Positions 40,775 to 52,778 of a DNA stretch of 64,000 bases are shown here, piece by piece. This stretch comes from Mesostigma viride. Taxonomy: Eukaryota > Streptophyta > Mesostigmatophyceae > Mesostigmatales > Mesostigmataceae. The stretch lies in NCBI GenBank assembly GCA_009746045.1, contig RPFO01000175.1:1-64000 (forward strand), written 5' to 3'. The translations under genes were made by a program, and so were the position numbers. Under the pieces are notes generated by a model. It was not told where the DNA came from. It worked only from the letters and a program-made list of their open reading frames with translations, and made no database searches. The stretch's first letter is position 1, and every line of letters starts with the position of its first letter.

Positions 40775-41187
40775 CGTTTTAGATTCGGAAAATTATATCA
40801 GCATGTGCGTCTTAGAAAGACGAAGCGATAGTGATATTCACGGCTAAATTCGGTGCTCAAACATGAAAGTTATGAGCTCCGACAGCCATGGCTACCTCGT
40901 GGCTCGTGGCTAGTGGCTAGTTGTCCGTCCTATAGTCAGCAAAAAGTTCTTCGGCATGGCCTGATGATGCTATCCTGAGCCTTGCAATTAAAAAACTGCT
41001 CAAACGTGTGACACCCTTTTGGCTTCCCCCCCCCATAATGCCACTCAACATGTCCTTCGTCAATGCGTACTCTTCAACGGTCTCTTTCCAACGTTCTAGG
41101 TTGGCAAGCTCTTCAAGATGCTAGATTTGTATATGGTCTAGCTTGTAGTACGACCACACATACTGCTCAGTCCCCACATCCCAACAT
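40775..41187. other. Spacer, no gene seen
   Basis: Sequence between the LINE B 5' end and the zinc-finger fragment. I see no coding, RNA or repeat feature that I can support. Confidence 0.5.
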
Positions 41188-41559
41188 CTAAGGCATATTG
41201 GCAGGCACATTAGTGCAAGGGCCAGCACGTGTGCACCTTTTGGCTGCCATATTGTGCATCTTATCTCCCGGAAAAAAAGGACAGTTGCTAACAATCTTGG
41301 TTGTCACGGCCACCACGTTCAAACTCGACTTACACGTGGTATCTGTGCATAATTGGCCACAAAATCCACAGCTCTGCCGTGGACAGGGCACGATCCCACA
41401 CATTGACTTGCCACCAAGTCCCATTTCAAACAAATGCCTCGCCACGTGTGTACGGAGGGCAGTCACCTTCATCATAGCATTGCATGTTGGGCAATGCACA
41501 TCATGCTCTAAGCCAGCCTTTGGAGGGGCCACGACATCTGCCGCAGCTTGCGATGGCAC
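41188..41559 (-). pseudogene. Zinc-finger protein fragment, probably transposon-derived
   Basis: Open frame of 123 residues with a C2H2-like unit CPTCNAMMKVTALRTHVARH and a second Cys-rich part SCGFCGQLCTDTTCKSSLN ... RCTRAGPCTNVP. This layout (a CGFCG box, then a CTNVP box) resembles Cys-rich domains in transposon-linked proteins; I cannot name the family. A separate short frame at 41836-41642 (MLNLDGVGMFTWQPKEVGKQ) may be another remnant of the same gene. Confidence 0.4.
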
Positions 41560-41915
41560 CCCAGTGCATAGCCACAGACGGCATTATCTGCTCTAGGATA
41601 AGGAAACTTCATGGACCAAGGCAGCGACAAAAGATCCAACCTTAAACTCGAAGTGAGGCAAGTTGCCTCACTGAAGACAGATCGTCTTGTTTAAAGAAAC
41701 CAACTGCCATCCCATATGACGCAAGCTTAGTTCCCATGGAGATGGTGTTCACGAGTGTTGGCGGAAATGTTATCTCCTGCTTCCCAACCTCTTTAGGCTG
41801 CCATGTAAACATGCCAACTCCATCAAGATTCAACATGGTAACACATGTGCATCAGCACCCCCGTTATCCTTGTATCAGGATCACCAAATTGTTGGGATGT
41901 TATAGTGGGAACTGA

Positions 41916-42116
41916 CACAATATGCATGGCTGCCTACATCACTCCCCAACACTAATGGGTTGCGTGCACATTACTTTAAAATTCACTAATTCATGGCACA
42001 TACATGAATGGACAGCATGCAATATGGCGCAAGCAATCCATTTGAACTCCATCACAATAGAGAGAACAACCACGGAATAACTAATGCCGGACAATTTCAT
42101 ATATCATTACACATCT
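41916..42116. repeat. Repeat R, copy 2
   Basis: Second copy of the segment at 30831-31038, same orientation, with small indels (AACAAATGGGGTCGC against AACACTAATGGGTTGC). It lies directly before the LINE D stub. Confidence 0.85.
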
Positions 42117-42123
42117 GGCCACC

Positions 42124-42351
42124 CATCAAGGAATATGTGCTACATGATCTCCCAACGGAGGCATGTTATAATTTAATTTAATTTAATTTAATTTAATTTA
42201 ATTTAATTTAATTTAATTTAATTTAATTTAATTTAATTTAATTTAATTTAATTTAATTTAATTTAATTTAATTTAATTTAATTTAATTTAATTTAATTTA
42301 ATTTAATTTAATTTAATTTAATTTAATTTAATTTAATTTAATTTAATTTAA
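42124..42351 (+). mobile_element. LINE D: 3' stub with long (AATTT)n tail
   Basis: About 45 bases of LINE 3' end (GGAATATGTGCTACATGATC, then GGAGGCATGTTATAA) are followed by roughly 36 copies of the pentanucleotide AATTT up to 42351. This is either an extremely 5'-truncated insertion or one whose tail expanded later. Confidence 0.82.
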
Positions 42352-43393
42352 GGGGAGGGGACACCCCTAAAGGGCACTTTTCTGGAAACCATACCTATGC
42401 ATGTGCTAAAAATCCAATGATGATTGGGGACCATAAATATGATAAAAAAAAAATTTTCCAGCCACTTGGGGGTGGTACTAGCCCCCACCATACACCGGTT
42501 ACGCGCTAAAAATAGAAAAAGACGCTATTTTAGTCACATTTTTCCTAGGACAATGGGCAAACATATTGGGACCAAATCACATATTCCCGCATAGTTCCCC
42601 CACTTTTGAGAAAGTCTGCCTAATTGGGACCAATACATAAGCATGGATGCACCAGTTATTAATTTTCCCGCAAAAAGGGTCCTTTTTTAATGAAAAAAAA
42701 ATAAATCAAATCATAAACACTTCAAATGTTGCCATACCATATATTCCCAAATACTAGAGAGGGGGGACATGCAGCCCCAAAATTTCAGGTCATTCTGACC
42801 ACCACAGCTCCAGTTATTAACGTTCTTAGGTTGTCACCAATGACGAAGCTAAGGGAGGTTTTAGCCAGTATTTAACCACACTAACACCCCTTTATTCATC
42901 CAAGCCACGTGAAAACTGGCCAAACCACACACTACCATCCTCTGCACATATGGTACCTCCTATGTTCAAGGTTTGACGACATTCTGACAAGAACTGCCCA
43001 AGTTACAACCATTCCAAGACGGCCACCCATGTAGACGCTACAAGGAAATTAGAGTAACCATTTAGCCACACTAGCACCTCCTTCTTCATCAAAGACATCT
43101 GCAAACTGACCAAAGCACACATAATTAACTCTTGCACGCTGACGGCAACGCATGCTCAATGTGGGGGGTCATTGTGACAAGAACTATACTCAAGTTGATG
43201 GGTTTCCTATATGACCACCTGACAAGGCGCTAAGAACCACTCAGTAAGTTAGTAACACCACAATGCCACTTCATATGCCATCCAACATGCACCAAATCCA
43301 TGCTGAATATATTAATTCCCATCCCGGCCTCTTAGAGGATTAGTTCCCATCACGGCCTCTTGCAAATATTACTTATACTGTATCGATTATATC
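42352..43393. other. AT-rich spacer, no gene seen
   Basis: About 1 kb without a supportable coding region. Two phrases recur with variation (CCACACTA(A/G)CACC and TTCATC(C/A)AAG near 42880 and 43075), hinting at an old internal duplication. The right edge is the truncation point of LINE C. Confidence 0.5.
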
Positions 43394-44452
43394 GAAAGAG
43401 CACGGCGGGGTTAGACCTGGTTACCGCCTTGCCGACCTGATTTATGCGGATGACACCACCCTCATCGAGAGCCCCGAGCACATTCAGACCTGGCTGGACT
43501 GTCTGGGCCTGGAGGCGCGGGCGGTGGGGTTGGAGATTAGTGTCCAAACTGAGGCGATGGTGATTGGGGCCTCCAGTACACCACCGCTGCCGCGCCTGCT
43601 CGACGGGACGGAGGTCCCCTTCCGCGATCGCTTCAAGCTGTTGGGGAGTTGGCTTCCTGACACTGCCGACGATGTGGACACCCGCATCGGCCTGGCCTGG
43701 GCCAAGCTCCGTTCGCTCAACACCTACTCGCGCTCGAAGGGCCTGGGCGAGCACCGCAAGCGCATGCTCTTCAAGGTCCTCGTCCTCACGGTGCTCACGT
43801 ATGGCGCCGAGGCGTGGACAATCCCACCCAAACTGGCAGCTAGGCTAGACGGCACGGTTTACAGGATGCTCCGACAGGTCCTTAACGTAGGTTTTTCAGA
43901 GCGTCCGTCATCAGAGTCTTTGTATCATGGCATGCCACGTATTTCGGACGAGATTAGGCAGCGTAGGATAGCATTTGTAGGACACCTTGCTCGCACCAGC
44001 CAGGTCGACACCGCCCTTGGTCTGGCCGGCCCCCAGCGGCTTGGCCAGCCAGGGCGGCACATTCTGACCTGGCCTGGCCCAGAGGGCATTCCCAAAAGGG
44101 TAGGGAAACCTGTCACGAACTACATCCAGATGTTGCTGGACGACCTAGTGGTCCCAGTCCAGTTCGAGCACCGCATCCACTCCCTCTCCCGTCTTTGGAC
44201 TGCCATGCAGAACAAGACACGGTGGCAGAAGATTGTCAAGGCGCACACGCCCGACCCTGTGGGCAAGCCCCCTCCCCCCAAGCGGAGGAGGCGTTTTGAT
44301 GAGTAGTGTAGTTAGGATTTTCTAGACTAGATAGCTTAGAGTTAGGATAGTTCGATTACGCGGCTTCCCCCACCCCATCCATCATCAGTCATGAAATATG
44401 TGCTACATGAAGATCTCCCAACGGAGGCATGTTATAATTTAATTTAATTTTT
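43394..44452 (+). mobile_element. LINE C: 5'-truncated copy of LINE A
   Basis: Homology to LINE A starts at GAAAGAGCACGGCGG within the RT gene and runs to the 3' end GGAGGCATGTTATAATTTAA with a short (AATTT)n tail. Truncation at the 5' end is normal for LINE insertion. The element is on the + strand, opposite to LINE A. Confidence 0.9.
43405..44306 (+). pseudogene. LINE C RT C-terminal part
   Basis: Open from the truncation point to the stop at 44306. It includes the catalytic LIYADDTTLIESPEH and the C-terminal region (FSERPSSESLYHGMPRISDE; PPPPKRRRRFDE). It is very close to LINE A in sequence with scattered changes. It lacks the endonuclease and the first RT motifs, so it cannot be functional. 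Confidence 0.88.
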
Positions 44453-45677
44453 AATCAATTATCATATCAATTATATGATATATCAATGATATACACATAT
44501 TAATGTTTAATACTTAGACGAGCACAATTGCCTTCCTTGCATAATAATAGTGCATTCAGCATTTGGGTTGGCCTAACTCTGAGTCGGCGGACGGGCGGAG
44601 GCATGACCGCGCCAGCTGGTGAGTGACTGAGTGGAGGGCTGGAGGCTGGAGCCGCCCGCTAGTAGGGGTACTACTATTCGATCCCCTTCTAGTGACTACG
44701 ATTAACCCCAACGAAAAGATTGGGCAAACCGTGAGGCCCGAAAAGTGGCCCGTACGAAAACCGCGAGCGCAGGGCGACCGATAGTCAGGGCGATCCGGAG
44801 ATCCGCGGTGGCGCCCAATCGGAGCAGTTGCCCGAAAAGTGGCAAACTAGGGAGATCGAGTCTGAGATCTTACTTAACGGGCCTGAAATGGCAGTTATGT
44901 CCAGATCCGGTTCAGCACTTTTGCGGGCAGGTGGGGAGGCCAGCCAGTGGCCGCGGCCAGATAAAAATACGGAACCCGGCACGATGTCGGATTGTTGCGC
45001 GGCCGTTATACTTTTGGCGCGAACCTGAACATTTTAAAGTTTCCGGGGCTAGTAGACGGATGTGGGACGAGGAAGAACGCCTACTGGGCCCATCGCTAGG
45101 CCGAGAACGCGCCGTCCGATATAGCCGTACGGCAACCCCGGCATGTACAGGCCAGGTTTGCTCAGAACAACTTAACTGAATCGAACTGAACGTCCCCTTC
45201 TAGTGACTACGATTAACACGGGCCCAAAAGTTTGGGGAACCGTGAGGCCCGAAAAGTGGCCCGTACGAAAACCGCGAGCGCAGGGCGGCCGATAGTCAGG
45301 GCGATCCGGGGATCCGCGGTGGCGCCCAATCGGAGCAGTTGCCCGAAAAGTGGCAAACTATAGGCAGATCGAGTCTCAGGTGTTGTGAACGGGGTCTGAA
45401 ACGGCAGTTATGTCCAGATCCGGTTCAGCACTTTTGCGGGCAGGTGGGAGGCCAGCCAATGGCCGCGGCCAGATAAAAATACGGAACCCGGCACGATGTC
45501 GGCTTGTTGCGCGGCCGTCAAACAATGTCGCGAACCTGAACATTCCAAACAAGCCGAGGAAGGTTAACTGATCTGGGACGCGTAACTCCGCCTACTCGGC
45601 CCATCGCGAGGTCGAGAACGCGCCGTTCTCGGGAGCCGTACAACCCCGGCATGTACAGGCAAGGTTTGTTCAGTACA

Positions 45678-47152
45678 AGTACAACCAGTGTACAGCCATA
45701 CGCAATACGCAGCCATACGGGGCCCTTGTGTATGGTGTATAATACGCCATACGGGGTATAATACGCAAACCATACGGGGACTCTTGAAAATGCTGTTTTT
45801 TGCATGGTTCAGGGGGTTCTTCAACATTCTGACCAATCAGGCATGTTTTTTTTGTGTTCTTGCAACACCACTTGCCTTTATTTAACACATCATCACATAA
45901 TATTGCCGTTGCCGTCGCTGCATGCCTACAAATACAAGCATTGTACATCTGTTGTTATTAATAATGTCTGTAAATAGCACAAAATAACAAAGTTGTATGC
46001 ACAATCAGTGCACACCTGAAAAGGATAATAACACAAGTAGATATGCATGCACATTGACACTTGCAGTGGTATAGAGATCGCTGCCACCATTACTGTATGT
46101 TGAAGTTAAAAAACCATGCCATCACTGCATGGAATGGCTATACTAGGACTGAAATACTGCACATGGTCAGTCGGCCAACTTGCCAAAAGTAATAAGACAT
46201 TGTGCCAGAAACAGACATCTTGCCTACTCGTGGTAGGCCACCATGCAATATTGATCTACATGAAGCAAGAATCCATACGGGCTGCCAACAATGTGGCTAG
46301 CGTGCAGGATAGCATGCATGCCAGCAACCCGACCCAGCTTCCCTAAACCATTAACACATATGGTACGGTGGCTGGCTAGCAGCAGCCTGCATGGCTAAAT
46401 AAGGCATTTATGTGCATCGCGAGTCACACCAAATACCCCGCAGCCTGCGACGTAATGCCTCCGGCGGCCTCTTGCACTCGCTCACTCTTGCCTCCTTCGC
46501 ATACGTAGCGCCCATGATATGGCGGGTGCTAGCCTTGCTCGGGTGGTAGAACCCGAGAATTTTGCATCCAAAAGTGTGCACGTCACTGAGCTAGTAGTTA
46601 CCTGTCGGCTGCCCTTTCTTGTTGAGAGTCTGTTCTTTCACGATGTGTGTCCAGACAGTCTCGAATACGGCCTGCATCTCGTCGGCCCCATTATCATCGT
46701 GTTCCATAGACCCACACCATCACCGTCGCTAGCCATGGTGCCTGGATGTCAATTGTGCTACGATTAAATGTTAGGTGCCAGATGCGCGCCCTTGTTGGCA
46801 GACAACATAACTTCGTCACCTAACTTCCTCGTCCTTCGTTTCCTAGACCCTAGTCCGACACGCAGCAATCTGCAGCAATGCACGTACAGTCGTACATGCA
46901 CGGCCAGCTTGGCACCTGCATCTAGTTCCGGCTCCACGTGCCGTCCAAAATGATGCCAGAAGCTACTTCGAACGAGGTTCATACGCAAAAAATACGCAAA
47001 AAATACGCAAAAAATACGCAATACGCAAAAAATACGCAAAAAATACGCAGTGCGTATTTTTTTTCCCATTTCCATACGGAAATCTTGCGTATGGCGTATA
47101 ATACGCGCCATACGGCGTATTATACGCCGTATGGCTGTTCACTGAGTACAAC
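45678..47152. mobile_element. hAT-like non-autonomous DNA transposon
   Basis: Element 45686-47144 (1459 bases) flanked by the 8-base duplication AGTACAAC (45678-45685 and 47145-47152). The terminal inverted repeats CAGTGTACAGCCATACG and CAGTGAACAGCCATACG differ at one base. An 8-bp duplication and CA(G)TG ends fit the hAT superfamily. Subterminal regions are packed with ATACGC and CCATACGG motifs in both orientations, including an inverted repeat with 12-base arms near 47107-47133. No transposase frame is present. Confidence 0.82.
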
Positions 47153-47785
47153 TGAATTGAGTTGTACTGAACGTCCAGAAAATGTGGAGAAACCGTAACA
47201 TTTCGGGCGATATGGCCGTTATAACGTTCAAATTTAGTTCAGAATCCGTAGTCCCGAGGGCTTCCGTATCACTTTTCGATTCAGACCGAAGTTATGGTCT
47301 GGACGTGATCTGATTGATATTTATTCTCAAAGTATACGCAAAATTCGACTTGGAGGAGTGGAGAGTAGTATGAAGCTTGTCCACGGCGTGGGACAAGTGC
47401 ACAGCCAAAATCCCTGCGATCACTGTGATGCGGCCCGAGTGACTACAAGTCGTCCCGAGTGGCCACTAGAGCGCTGCGTCCCACGAGTGTCCAGTGAGAC
47501 AAGCTACACATGCCGGAGCTGTTGCTGGACGAATTTCTTCCAGATTCCGTACTTACCAAGCAGGGAATAGGATTTTCAAGTGGGTACCGTAGTACGCGGT
47601 GCTGGACCGCCTGGACGCGCCAAGCAATCGAACGTGCATAAACCAGGACTGCTAGGAGAGGGGGCGACATGCTGCGACAGCACTTGATATTCCTGCTGGC
47701 TGGGGATGGCGGTCAACGCTGCCTGGAAAATTGGGGATGGACAATGCGTGGGCATTGCTTTTATAGCGTTCAATGTTCAATTTCG

Positions 47786-48861
47786 ATGCGTACCTTTGAA
47801 TTGTTTCTGATCTGGCTGGCCGTCGGTGGGCAGTCACGTGCGGGGGAGAGGTTCGGGGCGCTATGGCCTGCTGCGATAGCTAGCGACCTGGAAATGGAAT
47901 GTCGTTGTAGATTTAGGTATTATGCTATCGTGCTTCTTTGCTTGACGTATTGGGTGCCTAGTGAAATCAGTTTGCTATAGCCGTTGAAAACGTGGGTGTG
48001 GCCGACAAGTTTCTGTTGTCGTCACACCATATTGGAATGAACGCCGGATTTGTTGCCACGGGACGTACGCTGGCGATGCCGATGGTGAGGCGTTTGTTTC
48101 GATGACCGGGCTCTTTCTGATGCGTTTCCACGGTTGCGTTCTTTCCATTTGGTCGAATTCACCTAGCGTAGCAAGACATAGCGTAGCAGGGCGCTGCGTT
48201 ATAATTTCTTACCTGTACAGGACGCCATCTTCATCGTCCTTCGCATTTCCTGTGTGAGCGTCCGTTGCCAGAGGATCTGTGATGCTATTTACTGGAATGT
48301 ACTGGGCATTGAAAGCCACTCGGGATGCTTGCCTGGTGACGAGTTTAGGGCGTCATTTACTGCTGTAGTGGCTGACATTCATGGTGCTTTCTGCGTAAGA
48401 TAATCTGCCTTGCTTCGCACGTGGATTTTCACTGGGCTGAAGAGCGCGTCTGGTAACATGTTTACGTGGTGTATAAGGTGATCAATCAACCATTTGTTTA
48501 TAGAAGGTGTGACGATAGAAGGTGTGTTATGTTTCTTCATCAAGCAAGTCAAAAGTAATCTCCACTGGCTTACAACCTGAATCTTGCTTTGCTGGGTCTG
48601 CTGTGTTTCTGTCTCATTGTGCAGGCTATCCCCTTGGTTGATCAACCAGGTGATTTGTGGTGCCAGCGGGGCCATATTGGTTTTCTTCTCATTTTCCATC
48701 CATGGCATCGGACCGCATGGGCGGGCGGGAGGGCAGAGAGGGCAGGGCAGCCCAGGCCAGGCCAGGCCAGGCAGGGGAGGCTGCAAGGGTATGCAGCACA
48801 GGTAGGCTGGCAGGCAAGGGGCAAGGGGCAGGGGACATGGGGCATGAGCCATGAGGCTTGA
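47786..48861 (+). pseudogene. Three-exon gene of macrosatellite A, copy A4 (frame broken)
   Basis: Predicted exons are 47786-48084, 48221-48394 and 48625-48861. Exon 1 is two bases longer than in A1/A2: near 47977 the sequence TTGCTATAGCC replaces TTGCTGTTCG and introduces an in-frame TAG. Exon 2 is still exactly 174 bases and open. Splice sites are GTGAGG, CTGTACAG, GTAAGA and TTGTGCAG, so the GT-AG dinucleotides survive. A TTTTATA box precedes the ATG as in the other copies. Confidence 0.5.
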
Positions 48862-48909
48862 GCTACGAGCCTTGGGGCATGGGGTTGGGGGAAGCGGCAA
48901 ACAGGAGGG

Positions 48910-49393
48910 CAGGCAGCCAGCCACATCCACATGATTAGGGGCCAGACAGCAATCAGGGGCACCGCGGGCCCACTTATGCATGCCAGCCACCCCCCTCACC
49001 AACGTACGCATGCCAGCCACCCCCGACACCCACGCACGCATGACAGCCACCCCACAAAGCCAGGCACGCATGCCAGCCCCCCCCTAAACCCACGCATGCA
49101 TGGCAGCTCCCCCCCACACCCACGCATGCATGCCAGCCCACCCACAAACCGCCATGCCCACCCCCAAACCCACGCATGCATGCCAGCCCCCCCCCAATTA
49201 ACCCACACACGCGTGCCAGCCCCCCCACACATGCACGCATGCATGGCAGCCCCCCCACAAACCCACGTACGCATGCCAGCCACCCCCCACACCCACGCAC
49301 GCATGGCAGCCACCCCACCAACCCAGGCACACATGCCAGCCACCCCCCACACCCACGCATGTATGGCAGCTCCCCACCACACCCACGAATGCA
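48910..49393. repeat. Anchor plus short minisatellite, unit A4
   Basis: Only about 0.4 kb of the C-rich 29-bp minisatellite follows the anchor, ending at the conserved flank ACGAATGCACAGGGC. It is the shortest of the four arrays. Confidence 0.9.
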
Positions 49394-49959
49394 CAGGGCT
49401 GGCCTGCCGCGCCCCACGGTCGCGCACAAGGGTACTCGGTCGAGTCATGTACAAAACATTGTCTACATGAAGTCATAGTGGGCATGGCCGATGGTGCATG
49501 TGTTTACAAAGGATTGCCACTCAACGAATATTAATGAATGATGAACATGGGAGTTTGCATGGAAGTGTTTGGTCGTTATGGCTGCCGCTTGCAAAAAGCG
49601 GTACCCACATTGTGTCCTGCATGGCATAGCTGCATTGTGAGTTTCAGTTATTAGGAAGTCGTGAGTAAGGAAATACTTGCATGCAATGAACGGCGACGTC
49701 TCACAACATACGGTACTATTCGGACTGGGTTGATGTACTAGTAGTACGACGCGTGCTGGACGTGCCCGTGAGGGACGGAGCGTGGGATCGACGGTGCGAC
49801 GGGCCGGCGCGAGCGCGCGCGATGGGAAGCCCCCAAAGGAAGTCCGCCGAGCGTTCGCCCCCCGGCGTAGTGGCCGGGCCGGTCGGCGGGCTCAACCCGG
49901 CGGGTCGAAGCTTTCGGCGGAGGCCTCAGCGCCCCTGGTGGCGTAGTGCGTCCGAATAA

Positions 49960-49982
49960 GTGGGGGGCCTTGGCCCCCCCAC
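49960..49982 (+). other. G/C hairpin H1 at the A4/B junction
   Basis: Same hairpin as in A1-A3, but here followed directly by CTTGTCAACTACTATATTAC, the start of family B. It marks the point where the two repeat families are fused. Confidence 0.75.
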
Positions 49983-52778
49983 CTTGTCAACTACTATATT
50001 ACGATCGTGTTGCGCAAGGGAGAAACCCGAACATCCTGACATCGCCGCGGGCGCCGTACCGTACGGCCTGATCGCACCCCCACGACCGAGGGCAATCCCT
50101 GAAATCCTGCGGAGCCGCCAGTAACGGCCCGTCACCGTTGGCCTGAACGCCGTCACACCCGCGTAAGATCGAGTGTCACCAATCCTGAACAGAAACTGAC
50201 GTCAGCTCAATTCAGCAAAATGCGCGAGAAATTGCGGGGGGCATATACGGCTGGGGGGAAGAGTTTTCGCTGGGGGGTCTCGACCGAAATATCCTACTTG
50301 ATTTACTAAGGGTTCAGACTGAACGGGGAATTTTGAGTGTTCAGACGGAACGAAAATTAAGTTCGACCACTTTTCTGAACGGGTTTTTTGTTAAATTTTC
50401 GGTTCGGCCTACTTCCCACGCAATTTCTGTGCCAATTTTTGCGAAATGACTGAACTGAACGTGTTCAGACGGAGAGCGTGGCAAAAAACGGCTCGAAGAT
50501 GTGAAAAGCAGGGGGCTCCGCCCGCAAAACGGCCGTACGAAACCGAAATTTTATGGCTCCCGCTGGCCCCCCCGCCTCGGCGCCCTCGGCCACTGCCCCT
50601 TCGCACTGCGCACCCCGCGTGGCGCCGGCGTTCCCGAGGACGCACCCCGCGGGTGTACGCGCCAATCGCCCGCTCAGGTGCCAAAAAGTCTGGGCCCCGA
50701 AGGGGCCCCCAACTTGTCAACTACTTAACTACGATCGTGTTGCGCAAGGGAGAAACCCGAACATCCTGACATCGCCGCGGGCGCCGTACCGTACGGCCTG
50801 ATCGCACCCCCACGAACGGCTACTATTCCTGAAATCCTGCGGAGCCGCGAGTTACGGCCCGTAACCGCTCGTCTGAACGCCGTCACACCCTCCTAAGATC
50901 GAGTCTCAGGAGTTCTGAACGGAATCCGAATTCAGCAAAATGCGCGAGAAATGCCGGGGGGCATATACGGATGGGGGGGAAGTTGTTTGCCGAGTTAGCT
51001 TAGCCCAAACATCCTACTTGATTTACTAAGGGTTCAGTCAGAACGGGAAATTTAGAGTGTTCAGACTGAACGGGAAATGTGCAGAAAATTTAGTTCGAAC
51101 CCTATTCTGAACGGTTTTTCGGTTAAACTTTCGGTTCGGCCTACTTCCCACGCAATTTCTGTGCCAATTTTTGCGAAATGACTGAACTGAACGTGTTCAG
51201 ACGGGGAGCGTGGCAAAAAAACGGCTCGAAACTGTAAAAAGCAGGGGGCTCCGCCCAAAAAACGGCCGTACGAAACCAAAATTTTTGGGCTCCCGCCATG
51301 GCCCCCCCGCCTCGGCGCCCTCGGCCACTGCCCCTTCGCACTGCGCACCCCGCGTGGCGCCGGCGTTCCCGAGGACGCACCCCGCGGGTGTACGCGCCAA
51401 TCGCCCGCTCAGGCGCCAAAAAGTCTGGGCCCCGAAGGGGCCCCCAACTTGTCAACTACTTAACTACGAATGTGTTGCGCAAAGGAGAAACCCGAACATC
51501 CTGACATCGCCGCGGGCGCCGTACCGTACGGCCTGATCGCAACCCCGCGAACGAGGGCAATCCCTGAAATCCTGCGGAGCCGCGAGTTACGGCCCGTAAC
51601 CGCCCGCCTGAACGCCGTCACACCCTCCTAAGATCGAGTCTCAGGAGTTCTGAACGGGTGCTGAATTCAGAAATATTCAGCAAAATGCGCGAGAAATGCC
51701 TGGGGGCATATACGGCTGGGGGGAAGAGTTTTTGGCTGGGGGTTTTCGACCAAAATATCCTACTTGATTTACTAAGGGTTCAGACTGAACGGGGAATTTT
51801 GAGTGTTCAGACGGAACGAAAATTAAGTTCGACCACTTTTCTGAACGGGTTTTTTGTTAAATTTTCGGTTCGGCCTACTTCCCACGCAATTTCTGTGCCA
51901 ATTTTTGCGAGATGACTGAACTGAACGTGTTCAGACGGGGAGCGTGGCAAAAAAACGGCTCGAAACTGTAAAAAGCAGGGGGCTCCGCCCGCAAAACGGG
52001 CGTACGAAACCGAAATTTTATGGCTCCCGCTGGCCCCCCCGCCTCGGCGCCCTCGGCCACTGCCCCTTCGCACTGCGCACCCCGCGTGGCGCCGGCGTTC
52101 CCGAGGACGCACCCCGCGGGTGTACGCGCCAATCGCCCGCTCAGGCGCCAAAAAGTCTGGGCCCCGAAGGGGCCCCCAACTTGTCAACTACTTAACTACG
52201 AATGTGTTGCGCAAAGGAGAAACCCGAACATCCTGACATCGCCGCGGGCGCCGTACCGTACGGCCTGATCGCAACCCCACGACCGAGGGCCATCCCTGAA
52301 ATCCTGCGGAACCGCGAGTTACGGCCCGTAACCGCTTGCCTGAACGCCGTCACACCCGCGTAAGATCGAGTGTCACCAATTCTGAACGGAATCGGAATTC
52401 AGCAAAATGCGCGAGAAATGCCGGGGGGCATATACGGCTGATTAACTTGTTAATACACGAAGGATCTCTCTCCAAACATCCTACTTGATTTACTAAGGGT
52501 TCAGACTGAGCGGGAAATTTCGACTGTTCAGACTGAACGGGAAATGTGCAGAAAATTTAGTTCGAACTCTATTCTCAACGGTTTTTCGATTAAACTTTAG
52601 GTTCGGCCTACTTCCCACGCAATTTCCGTGCCAATTTTTGCGAGACGACTGAACTGAACGTGTTCAGACGGGGAGCGTGGCAAAAAACGGCTCGAAACTG
52701 TAAAAAGCAGGGGGCTCAGCCCGCCAAACGGCCGTACGAAGCCAAAATTTTTGGGCTCCCGCTGGCCCCCCCCGCCTC
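49983..52778 (+). repeat. Family B tandem modules (about 730 bp, three and a half copies)
   Basis: Unit starts CTTGTCAACTACTTAACTAC occur at about 49983, 50711, 51447 and 52179. Each full unit ends in the hairpin GGGCCCCGAAGGGGCCC (50692, 51427, 52160). Within each unit are CGCCGCGGGCGCCGTACCG, a segment TCCTACTTGATTTACTAAGG with palindromes GTTCAGACTGAAC and CTGAACGTGTTCAG, and a GC-rich stretch. The last unit changes at about 52779 (CCCGCCTCGG then ACCCTGAC). Open frames through the GC-rich stretches recur in all copies, but nothing recognisable is encoded. Confidence 0.85.

Larger units (their letters stand above)
44680..49982 (+). repeat. Macrosatellite family A, unit A4 (with hAT-like insertion)
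   Basis: Module starting CTAGTGACTACGATTAAC occurs twice in tandem, about 500 bases apart (44690 and 45190). The second is interrupted at 45686-47144 by a hAT-like element and resumes at 47153 (TGAATTGAGTTGTACTGAAC). It is followed by the gene-like unit, the anchor (48910), a short minisatellite (48970-49390), the conserved flank and GC block, and hairpin H1 at 49960-49982. A short insert (47375-47520) with direct matches nowhere else lies before exon 1. Confidence 0.8.

Noticed and set aside
49983-52778. CRISPR-like regular repeats
   Set aside because: The units are about 730 bp direct tandem repeats without unique spacers, in a eukaryotic genome.
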